From assembly GCA_052387115.1 (NCBI GenBank), contig JBQTJM010000125.1, positions 1-20,331 of the forward strand: 20,331 nucleotides of DNA, read 5' to 3'. The notes beneath the pieces were generated by a model that saw only the letters and a program-made list of their open reading frames with translations, had not been told where the DNA came from and ran no database searches. Below are positions 13,791 through 20,331 of the stretch, one piece after another. Positions within the stretch are counted from its first letter, which is position 1; each line of letters starts with the position of its first letter. Origin of the DNA: JACCXJ01 sp052387115. GTDB lineage: Bacteria > Pseudomonadota > Gammaproteobacteria > JACCXJ01. Made by a program: the position numbers and the translations under genes.

Positions 13791-15009
13791 CTGCGACTGT
13801 CTGATCATCGGAGGCGGGCTTGTGGGGGCGAGCCTCGCCTGTGCGCTCGCCGACCTTCCCCTGCGTGTCGCGGTGGTGGAGCCGGTGGACTGGCAGGCTG
13901 CGGAGCAGCCGAGCTTCGACGACCGCGGTCTCGCGCTCTCGCCCTCGTCGCAACGGATCCTGGCGGGCCTCCGGATCTGGCCGCAGGTCGCCCCAGAGGC
14001 TACGGCCATCCGCCGCATCCACGTTTCGCACGAGGGGCACTTCGGGGTCACGCGCCTCGAGGCCAGGGCGCTCGGTGTGCCGGCGCTCGGGTACGTGGTC
14101 GTCGCCCGCGAGCTGGGCCGCGCCCTTCATGGGGCGCTCCGTGCGGCCGCCGACGGCGACCGGCTCTCCCTCTTGTGTCCGGCGCGCCTCGATTCGCTGA
14201 CTCAGAACGCCCATCGCATCGAGGCCCGGATCGCGGACGACGGTGGCGTCAGGTCCGTCACGACCCGCCTCCTCGTGGCGGCCGACGGGGGCGATTCCAA
14301 GGCCAGGCAGTGCCTCGGAGTCGATATCGACGGGCGCGACTACGGGCAGACGGCGGTGGTGGCCAATGTCAGCCTCGCGCGCCCCCATGAAGGACTGGCC
14401 TACGAGCGCTTCACCGCGGGCGGACCGCTGGCCCTGTTACCGCTCACCGAGCAGCGCTACGTGGCGGTGTGGGCGATGCCGGCGAACGAGGCCGAACAAG
14501 CCATGCGGCTCGACGAGCCGACGTTCCTCGCGGCCCTCCATGAGCGCATCGGACGCCGCGTGGGCCGCTTCGTCAAGCTCGGGCGGCGGCGCGCCTATCC
14601 GCTCAAGCTCATCACGGCCCGGGAACTGGTAGGCCCGCGTTTCGTCGTGCTCGGCAACGCCGCACACACCGTCCATCCCAATGCCGCCCAGGGCTTGAAT
14701 CTCGCCCTGCGCGATGTGGCAGGGCTCGCCGATCTCCTGGCCGAGGGCGCACGCGCCGGACGCGATCCGGGCGATCGGGACCCCCTGCTGCGGTACCTGG
14801 ATGCCCGTCGTGCCGATCAGCGGCGGGTGGTGGCCCTGAGCGACGGGCTCGTGCGGCTCTTTTACAACGACCGCTTTCCGCTCACCCTGGGCCGCGGCCT
14901 CGCGATGCTTGCCATCGACCTCTGCCCACCCCTAAAACGCGCCCTATGCGAGATGGCCATGGGTCTCTGGGGCCGGCAGGCGCGCCTGGCGCGGGGATTG
15001 AGCCCGTGA
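13774..15009 (+). CDS. ubiH: 2-octaprenyl-6-methoxyphenol hydroxylase (UbiH)
   Basis: A 411-residue flavin monooxygenase of ubiquinone synthesis. The FAD motif LIIGGGLVGASLA is at residues 10-22. FDDRGLALS follows the second strand, as in UbiH/UbiI. The FAD/substrate motif is FVVLGNAAHTVHPNAAQGLN (about 288-307). The GNAA form, with asparagine where relatives have GDAA, is characteristic of UbiH and supports this assignment over UbiI/UbiF. The start overlaps the end of pepP by 17 bases and the stop overlaps the following hydroxylase (GTGA). It acts in the Ubi complex on the ring at C1 by family knowledge. Confidence 0.9.
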   Translation: MPAPLDCDCLIIGGGLVGASLACALADLPLRVAVVEPVDWQAAEQPSFDDRGLALSPSSQRILAGLRIWPQVAPEATAIRRIHVSHEGHFGVTRLEARALGVPALGYVVVARELGRALHGALRAAADGDRLSLLCPARLDSLTQNAHRIEARIADDGGVRSVTTRLLVAADGGDSKARQCLGVDIDGRDYGQTAVVANVSLARPHEGLAYERFTAGGPLALLPLTEQRYVAVWAMPANEAEQAMRLDEPTFLAALHERIGRRVGRFVKLGRRRAYPLKLITARELVGPRFVVLGNAAHTVHPNAAQGLNLALRDVAGLADLLAEGARAGRDPGDRDPLLRYLDARRADQRRVVALSDGLVRLFYNDRFPLTLGRGLAMLAIDLCPPLKRALCEMAMGLWGRQARLARGLSP

Positions 15010-16262
15010 CAGTGGGCGCGGATTTCGAGGTCGCGGTGGCGGGCGGCGGCGTGGTGGGGGGCACGCTGGCCGCCATTCTGGGGGGTTTCGGGCTCGAGGT
15101 GGCGCTGATAGAGAGCGGCGCGCCTCCGCCGGGCCCGCCGGACCCCGAGGACGCGCGGGTCCTGGCGCTCACGCGTGCCTCCGAGCGGGTGTTGCGGGCC
15201 ATCGGGGCCTGGCACACCATCGAGTCCGAGCCCATCGGTTGCTTCCGTGAGATGCGGGTGTGGGACGAAGGCGGCAGCGGCGCCATCCACTTCGACAGCG
15301 CGGAGATCGGCGAGCCCACGCTCGGCCACATCGTCCCCGCCCGCCTCATCGAGGCCGCCGTGTGCGCGGTCCACCGCCATCTCCCCGCGGTCACGGCCTT
15401 TCGGCCCGCGAGGCTCGAGACCATCGCCTGGGGCCGGGAGCGGGTCGACCTCCGCCTCGCGGATGGCCGTAGCTTCTCGGCCAGGCTCGTGGTCGGGGCC
15501 GACGGCGCGGCCTCGCGGGTCCGGGCGCTGTGCGGGATCGAGGAGCGGGTGCGGGACTATCATCAGTCCGCCGTGTGCTGCACGGCGATCTCCGAGAGGC
15601 CGCACGGCGAGGTCGCGCGCCAGCGTTTTCTCGAGACCGGGCCGCTCGCCTTCCTGCCCCTGGCCGATCCGCAGCGCTCGGCGATCGTGTGGTCGACGAC
15701 CAGCGACGCGGCCCAGTTGCTCCTGCAGGATACCGATCCCGGCTTTCGCAGACGGCTCACGGAGGCCTTCGATTCTGCGCTCGGGGCCATCCTCGAAACC
15801 GGCCCGCGGACCGCCTTTCCCCTGGTGCGGGGCCATGCCTTGCGCTACACCGGCGAGCGCGTGGTTCTCATTGGGGACGCCGCACACCGCATCCACCCGC
15901 TCGCGGGGCAGGGGGCGAACCTCGGGGTGATGGACGCGGCGACCCTCGCCGAGGTCCTCCAGGATGCCCACCGGGCCGGCTCGGACCTGGGCGAATTGCG
16001 CGTGCTGCGGCGCTACGAGCGCTGGCGCAAGGGCGAGAACACGGCCATGATGCTCGTCATGGATGCGTTCAATTCGGTCTTCGGGACTGGTCTCGCTCCG
16101 GTTCGACTACTGCGCAACCTGGGCCTGTCCGCGGCCGACGCGGCCATGCCGCTCAAGCGCTTGATCATGCGCCGGGCGGCGGGGGTGCAAGGCGATCTGC
16201 CGCGCCTGGCGCTGGAAACGGCGGGGGGTCAGGGCCGCCGATCGGACAGGGGGGGGTGGTAG
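15006..16262 (+). CDS. ubiI: UbiH/UbiF/VisC/COQ6-family hydroxylase (probably UbiI)
   Basis: A 418-residue flavin-dependent hydroxylase related to the preceding gene. The FAD motif VAVAGGGVVGGTLA is at residues 9-22. DARVLALTRASERVLRAIGAW is the second conserved block, GADGAASRVR the DG motif, and VVLIGDAAHRIHPLAGQGAN (about 286-305) the second FAD motif, here with the usual GDAAH. By order after pepP-ubiH it should be UbiI (C5 hydroxylase), but UbiF- or UbiM-like activity cannot be excluded. The GTG at 15006 overlaps the ubiH stop by GTGA. Its last 34 bases overlap the convergent VOC-family gene. Confidence 0.85.
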   Translation: MTVGADFEVAVAGGGVVGGTLAAILGGFGLEVALIESGAPPPGPPDPEDARVLALTRASERVLRAIGAWHTIESEPIGCFREMRVWDEGGSGAIHFDSAEIGEPTLGHIVPARLIEAAVCAVHRHLPAVTAFRPARLETIAWGRERVDLRLADGRSFSARLVVGADGAASRVRALCGIEERVRDYHQSAVCCTAISERPHGEVARQRFLETGPLAFLPLADPQRSAIVWSTTSDAAQLLLQDTDPGFRRRLTEAFDSALGAILETGPRTAFPLVRGHALRYTGERVVLIGDAAHRIHPLAGQGANLGVMDAATLAEVLQDAHRAGSDLGELRVLRRYERWRKGENTAMMLVMDAFNSVFGTGLAPVRLLRNLGLSAADAAMPLKRLIMRRAAGVQGDLPRLALETAGGQGRRSDRGGW

Positions 16263-16639
16263 ATCAACTGCACCAGCCGCCCTTCGGGATCGCGGCAGTA
16301 CAGGCTGCGGGCCCCGTCGCGATGGGTGCGCGGCGGGGTGTGGATGACGACGCCGTGGGCCATGAGATGTCGGTGCCAGACGTCCACGGCCTCGGCATCC
16401 TTCATCAGGAACCCGATATGGTCGAGGTCCTGAGGACCGGAAGGGGCGGCCACGCCGGCGGCGCGGTGCAGAGCCAGGTTATCGGTCCCCGAGGTCAGAT
16501 ACACGTTGTTCGAATCGGGCCGCCATTCGACCCGCATGCCGAGGACATCGGCGTAGAATCGCTCGCAGGTCTCGAGGTCGCGTACGTTCAAGGCCAGATG
16601 GCAAAGGCCCAGGGTTGCAGGGGGGCTCTGCCCGGTCAT
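16229..16639 (-). CDS. VOC-superfamily (glyoxalase-like) protein
   Basis: A 136-residue protein with two vicinal-oxygen-chelate repeats: GLCHLALNVRDLETCERFYADVLGM with a His metal ligand, and DLDHIGFLMKDAEAVD with a second His. It ends RSLYCRDPEGRLVQLIYHPP, where the Glu is the usual last metal ligand. The family includes glyoxalase I, extradiol dioxygenases and fosfomycin-resistance proteins; the substrate cannot be told from sequence. I start it at ATG 16639 (MTGQSP). A TATACT box (16651-16646) lies just upstream, so the mRNA may be almost leaderless; GTG or ATG codons further up give 7 more residues. The 3' end overlaps ubiI on the other strand. Confidence 0.85.
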   Translation of the reverse strand: MTGQSPPATLGLCHLALNVRDLETCERFYADVLGMRVEWRPDSNNVYLTSGTDNLALHRAAGVAAPSGPQDLDHIGFLMKDAEAVDVWHRHLMAHGVVIHTPPRTHRDGARSLYCRDPEGRLVQLIYHPPLSDRRP

Positions 16640-16690
16640 CCGCTGAGTATAACAAGACAAACATAATAAAAATCAGGCGCGAGTAACCTC

Positions 16691-17581
16691 ATGAATGAAA
16701 CGCTATTCGAGTCCGCTGTCCAGAGTCTACCGCTGGTCGGCCGGGGCAAGGTCCGGGACATGTATGCGGTTGGGGAGGACCATCTGCTCATCGTCACCAC
16801 CGACCGGCTCTCGGCCTTCGATGTGGTCCTGCCCGACCCCATCCCCGGCAAGGGCGCGGTGCTCACGGCCTTGTCGCGCTTCTGGTTCGGGCGCACCGAG
16901 GGCCTGGTGGCCAACCACCTCGCGGCGATCCCGCTCGAAGCGGCGTTACCAGACCCGGCCGAACGCGCCCCCATCGAAGGTCGCGGCCTGGTCGTACGCA
17001 GGCTCAAGCCGCTCCCGGTCGAGGCCATCGTGCGCGGGTACCTCATCGGCTCGGGATGGAAGGACTACCAGAAGACGGGGGCCGTCTGCGGGATCAAGCT
17101 CCCGGCCGGGTTGAGGCAGGCCGAGCGCCTCCCCGCGTCGATCTTCACCCCCTCGACGAAGGCCGAGATCGGTGCCCACGACGAGAACATCAGCTTCGAT
17201 GAGGTCACACGGCTGATCGGCCGCGACACCGCGGAGCGGCTCCGCGACACCGCGATCCGCCTCTACACCGAGGCGGCCACGTACGCCCGTTCGCGTGGCA
17301 TCATCATCGCCGACACCAAGTTCGAGCTCGCCCTCGATGGGCAAGGCGATCTGGTCTTGATCGACGAGGCCCTGACCCCCGACTCCTCGCGCTTCTGGCC
17401 GGCCGACGGCTACGCGATAGGCCAGAGCCCGCCGAGCTTCGACAAGCAGTTCGTGCGCGATTATCTCGAGACGCTGGACTGGGACAAGAAACCACCCGCG
17501 CCGCGGCTTCCCAACGAGATCATCGAGAAGACAGCGGAGAAGTACCGGGAGGCCGAAAAGCGGCTAGTCGGCGGCGGTTAG
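16691..17581 (+). CDS. purC: SAICAR synthase (phosphoribosylaminoimidazole-succinocarboxamide synthase)
   Basis: Joins CAIR and aspartate with ATP in de novo purine synthesis. It is 296 residues, the longer form found in many proteobacteria and fungi. Signatures in order: GRGKVRDMYAVGEDHLLIV, TDRLSAFDVVLPDPIPGKG, RRLKPLPVEAIVRGYLIGSG, DENISFDE, and IIIADTKFELALD followed by DEALTPDSSRFW. Complete. The start ATG 16691 has only a weak Shine-Dalgarno. CATAAT at 16662-16667 is a possible -10. It is divergent from the VOC gene across a short AT-rich gap and convergent with the membrane-protein gene. Confidence 0.95.
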   Translation: MNETLFESAVQSLPLVGRGKVRDMYAVGEDHLLIVTTDRLSAFDVVLPDPIPGKGAVLTALSRFWFGRTEGLVANHLAAIPLEAALPDPAERAPIEGRGLVVRRLKPLPVEAIVRGYLIGSGWKDYQKTGAVCGIKLPAGLRQAERLPASIFTPSTKAEIGAHDENISFDEVTRLIGRDTAERLRDTAIRLYTEAATYARSRGIIIADTKFELALDGQGDLVLIDEALTPDSSRFWPADGYAIGQSPPSFDKQFVRDYLETLDWDKKPPAPRLPNEIIEKTAEKYREAEKRLVGGG

Positions 17582-17603
17582 AGCGAATAGTGGAACCAGC
17601 CTT

Positions 17604-18419
17604 TCAACTCTTCCGGCCGAAGAGATCACGGAAGGTCGCATAATAAGACGCCATCAATACCGGTAGCGCCACAAACAGGCCGATGACGAGGGCCAGCCCG
17701 CCCAGCAGTATGACCAGCAAAGCGAGAATGCCGTAGACCAAAAACGGCAGCCAGTTGCGCAGACAGGCCGAGAAACTCTGCTTCATAGCCGCCACCGCAC
17801 CCATATCGGCGTAAAGAACCAGACCCGGTGCGAACCAGTAGGCCGCCACCGCGAGCAGAGTGAGGGCAAATATCGCCAGGAAGGAAATCAGCACACCCGC
17901 CACGCCCACTCCTTCCATCAGTGTCTGCATGGCCTGCTCGGGACTGGCCGAATTGAACAGACCAGCGCCGCCCAACAGCGGCACTGCCACAATCGCCCCC
18001 CCGGCAATGACCGCCACGATCATCACGATATAGAGTGCTCCGACCGCTATCAGAGTCCCCGGCTTGTCCTTGAAGCCGACAAAAAGCTTTCCGATATCGG
18101 CCTCTTCGCCTTGGGCGATACCATGCGCGAAGGTCAGTAGCCCCACCATGAAGATCGGACCGATCAACATATTGACGAGGTCGCCAAAAAAGGGGATAAG
18201 GGCCAGCACGATCTGGATGCCCGCCAGGATCAGGAGCGCCACGATCCACATCCACGGCGCGGCCTTGAATAGGCTCCAGCCTTCGCCGATCCAATTGGCG
18301 CCGCGACCGGCACCAACTTTGGCAGCGGGCACACTGAACCGCGTAGCAGCGCGCGGCTCGCGCACATCGGCAACGGTGGCTGAGGGGGGACGGTAGGGAT
18401 TAACGGATAACGACGACAT
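17604..18419 (-). CDS. BPSS1780-like integral membrane protein
   Basis: A 271-residue protein with a soluble N-terminus containing NPYRPPSA (the NPYxPP motif often found before such domains). About six hydrophobic segments follow, the first being PWMWIVALLILAGIQIVLAL and the last LVILLGGLALVIGLFVALPV. The VPAAKVGAGRGANWIGEGWSLFK block before the first segment resembles the BPSS1780 family, whose function is unknown. A strong Shine-Dalgarno (AAGGAGGAAAA) precedes the ATG at 18419. There is no obvious link with the neighbours purC and fba. Confidence 0.75.
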   Translation of the reverse strand: MSSLSVNPYRPPSATVADVREPRAATRFSVPAAKVGAGRGANWIGEGWSLFKAAPWMWIVALLILAGIQIVLALIPFFGDLVNMLIGPIFMVGLLTFAHGIAQGEEADIGKLFVGFKDKPGTLIAVGALYIVMIVAVIAGGAIVAVPLLGGAGLFNSASPEQAMQTLMEGVGVAGVLISFLAIFALTLLAVAAYWFAPGLVLYADMGAVAAMKQSFSACLRNWLPFLVYGILALLVILLGGLALVIGLFVALPVLMASYYATFRDLFGRKS

Positions 18420-18693
18420 GGTTTTCCTCCTTCGAGCAGTGGATTGAACAATCTTAGGGATCTCCAGCTCCTAGCGCTATCTATGCCACCGTAGCTGAAG
18501 GGTAGGAATTTCAACGCGCGAGCTATCAACGGGCCATGTTTCGTCGGACGAGCTGGACGGTGATTTGGCGCTGTGAAAGCGGACCACGCCGGGGTGGAAG
18601 CGCCCGGTTGGGGTGGGGAATGGCGCCTACCAGTGTGAAGCATCCATGCGTTCAAGCAATTCGGTCATACCGGATTACCGTCGTCATGCCGAC
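18420..18693. other. Intergenic gap between fba and the membrane-protein gene
   Basis: Apart from the Shine-Dalgarno at its left edge and TAAGAT (a possible -10 on the minus strand near 18450), I see no gene here. No convincing hairpin-plus-T-run terminator for fba is visible. Short open frames on either strand show no known motif. Confidence 0.4.
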
Positions 18694-19707
18694 TCACGCC
18701 GCGAGTGGTTCCATCTCCGGTTTGTACTGCCCGAGGCTCGCGAGGCCGTTGCACTTGGCGCGGTGTAGTAAGGCCTTCTGGGCCGCGGGGACATTGCCGG
18801 ACTTTCCGCCCCAGGTCTTGAGCGCGGGGTCCTGCAAGGCCCGGCCGTAGGAGAAGCTGAGCGGCCAGGGTAGATTACCCATCTGGTTCATGGCGTTCAG
18901 GTGCGCGGTGGCGGGCTCGGGCTTCTGCCCACCCGAGAGGAACACGATGCCGGCGACCGCGGCGGGTACGCTGTGCCGCAGGCAGCGCAGGGTATCTTCG
19001 GCCACCTCCGCCACGCTATTCTGCGCCGGGCACTGCTTTCCCGCGATCACCATGTTGGTCTTGAGGATCAGCCGTTCGAGCACCACCCGCTGCTCATAGA
19101 GCGCGGAGAACACGCTTCGAAGCGTCGCCTCGGTGACCTCGTAGCATCGCTCGATCGTGTTGTCGGCGTCCATCAGAACCTCGGGCTCGACGATGGGGAC
19201 CAGCCCCCCTTCCTGGCATAACGCGGCATAACGGGCGAGCGCCTGCGCATTGGCATCAATGCAGCCCCGACTCGGGATCCCGTCACCGATGGTGATCACC
19301 GCCCGCCACTTGGCGAAGCGGGCGCCCAACTCGCGGTACTCCACCAAACGCTTGCCGAGACCGTCCAGGCCCTCCGTGATCTTTTCGCCCGGGTGCAAGG
19401 GGAGGTCCTTGGCCCCGAGATCGACCTTGATGCCGGGGATGATTCCGGCCGTCTCGAGCGCTCGCGGGAACGCCACGCCGGCAGCCGTCGCCTGGCGGAT
19501 GGTCTCGTCGAACAGGATCATGCCGCTGATGTGCTCGCCGATCCCCGGCGCGGTGATGAGCAGGTCCCGATAGGCCCGGCGCGTCTCTTCCGTCGACTCG
19601 ATCCCGATCGAGTCGAAGCGTTTCGTGATGCTCGGGAAACTCTCGTCGATCGCCAGGATGCCCTTGCCGGGAGCCACGAGGGCCTGGGCGGTTTTTTCTA
19701 GTTCCAT
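18694..19707 (-). CDS. fba: Fructose-bisphosphate aldolase, class I
   Basis: Schiff-base (metal-independent) aldolase of glycolysis, gluconeogenesis and the Calvin cycle. It is 337 residues. Class I residues are visible: D21 in ILAIDES, K94 in PGIKVD, K133 in FAKWRAV, E174 in VEPEVL, and the Schiff-base lysine K216 in RLILKTNMV. Zinc-binding class II motifs are absent. The C-terminus is shorter than animal forms, as is typical in bacteria. TAGGAG lies just before the ATG at 19707, and TAGAAT (19745-19740) could be the -10. It stands alone between the membrane-protein gene and the REP/RAYT region. Confidence 0.93.
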   Translation of the reverse strand: MELEKTAQALVAPGKGILAIDESFPSITKRFDSIGIESTEETRRAYRDLLITAPGIGEHISGMILFDETIRQATAAGVAFPRALETAGIIPGIKVDLGAKDLPLHPGEKITEGLDGLGKRLVEYRELGARFAKWRAVITIGDGIPSRGCIDANAQALARYAALCQEGGLVPIVEPEVLMDADNTIERCYEVTEATLRSVFSALYEQRVVLERLILKTNMVIAGKQCPAQNSVAEVAEDTLRCLRHSVPAAVAGIVFLSGGQKPEPATAHLNAMNQMGNLPWPLSFSYGRALQDPALKTWGGKSGNVPAAQKALLHRAKCNGLASLGQYKPEMEPLAA

Positions 19708-19842
19708 GGTCCCACTCCTACGTTAACGGATGATGGATTATTCTAGCAGGTCCGCGCGCGAGACGCTCGGCTGGCCTTTCAGTGTAACGGTGCGACGGTG
19801 TGTTGCCATCTGGCCAAGGCGGCGACTTCACCGGGAAGAACC

Positions 19843-19878
19843 GTAGGGCGGGTTAGCGGCTTTATCGCGTAACCCGCC
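19843..19878. repeat. REP element (GTAG + GGCGGGTTA hairpin)
   Basis: GTAG (19843-19846) is followed by GGCGGGTTA (19847-19855), a loop, and the exact complement TAACCCGCC (19870-19878). The tetranucleotide plus imperfect hairpin is the standard REP form, and it lies 20 bases downstream of a RAYT gene. A shorter GTAG hairpin occurs at 1241. Confidence 0.75.
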
Positions 19879-19897
19879 TTTCGAGAGGTCCGCCCCA

Positions 19898-20331
19898 TCA
19901 TTCCAAATCCCTTTCCCGAATAGCCGCCGGGGCCGCCCATTCGGGCGAATACAGCCCCAAGCGCACGAATCGATGGAAGCTCGAATGCGGCCAATCGGCG
20001 ACCCGCGGCACCCAGCCATGCTTGACCGGATTGAAGTGAATGTAGTCGAGGTGTGTGTCATAATCCCTTTGATCCTGGATCGCATGCTCCCAGAATCGTC
20101 GTTGCCAAACACCCCTTTCGTGTTTCATTAGCCTTCGGGTTGATAACCGCTCTGCCGGCGCGATGGCGCGGGCGAATGACGACTTGATCAAGCGCCAGCG
20201 GGTTGAAAAATCCGAATCGTTCGGTGGTAACGTCCAAAGGCAATGGAGGTGATCGGGGAGTATGACGATGGCATCGATCCGGAACGGTCGTCGAGCGCGT
20301 ACGGAACCGAAGGCTTCGCGTAAGGCTTCGA
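19898..20331 (-). CDS. REP-associated tyrosine transposase (RAYT), 5' end outside window
   Basis: A Y1/HUH-type nuclease that acts on REP hairpins. The frame reads without a stop from the window edge to TGA at 19898. ILPDHLHCLW carries the HUH (HxH) metal motif. TRWRLIKSSFARAI, GVWQRRFWEHAIQDQRDYD, and YIHFNPVKHGWVPRVADWPH follow, with the catalytic tyrosine in YIHFNPVKHG; SSFHRFVRLGLY is the usual end. About 144 residues are visible, roughly the last three quarters. A REP element with GTAG lies just after it, the expected substrate. It is probably domesticated and non-mobile in itself, as RAYTs usually are. Confidence 0.88.
   Translation of the reverse strand, partial: EALREAFGSVRARRPFRIDAIVILPDHLHCLWTLPPNDSDFSTRWRLIKSSFARAIAPAERLSTRRLMKHERGVWQRRFWEHAIQDQRDYDTHLDYIHFNPVKHGWVPRVADWPHSSFHRFVRLGLYSPEWAAPAAIRERDLE

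Noticed and set aside
15260..16666. Alternative long frames across ubiI (plus strand)
   Set aside because: They are frame shadows; the ubiI frame carries the FAD motifs in family order.
1..20331. CRISPR array or tRNA/rRNA genes
   Set aside because: No regularly spaced repeats with unique spacers, and no tRNA cloverleaf or rRNA sequence was recognised by eye.

Overview
The window is GC-rich chromosomal DNA that looks gammaproteobacterial. The evidence is its blocks of gene order: zapB-zapA followed by a 6S RNA gene, pepP-ubiH-ubiI, and yicC-gmk divergent from rph-rdgB-hemW. I cannot name the genus. A class I aldolase, an EVE-domain gene next to aroC and a RAYT with REP hairpins would fit a Chromatiales-like lineage, but that is inference.

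Left part (1-3543), accessory island. It opens with the C-terminal end of an ISL3-like transposase. This is joined directly to a 5'-truncated reverse transcriptase of the diversity-generating retroelement (DGR) type. The RT stop codon lies at the start of an AAC-rich template repeat. Next come a fragment of an MntA-type gene, a REP-like hairpin, a RHH antitoxin with a frameshifted ParE toxin, and two complete HepT/MntA (HEPN/nucleotidyltransferase) pairs on the minus strand. Between the two pairs is a short relic of a DGR variable region. The island sits directly downstream of gmk, where many gammaproteobacteria carry rpoZ-spoT.

Middle part (3567-11681), mostly housekeeping. yicC-gmk (minus) faces rph-rdgB-hemW-adh (plus). 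A Phd/VapC toxin-antitoxin pair follows, then aroC and an EVE-domain gene (minus), then the 6S RNA gene (minus), which I identified from its terminal stem, central region and position after zapA.

Right part (11682-20331). zapB-zapA (minus) is divergent from pepP-ubiH-ubiI (plus: an aminopeptidase and two ubiquinone-ring hydroxylases). A VOC-family gene on the minus strand overlaps the end of ubiI. Then come purC (plus), a BPSS1780-like membrane protein (minus) and class I fructose-bisphosphate aldolase (minus). The window ends in a REP hairpin and a REP-associated tyrosine transposase running off the edge.

The most notable content is the decayed DGR locus interleaved with HepT/MntA modules (two complete pairs plus one gene fragment). 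The cassette remnants share a duplicated segment of about 150 bp, which points to repeated rearrangement at this site.
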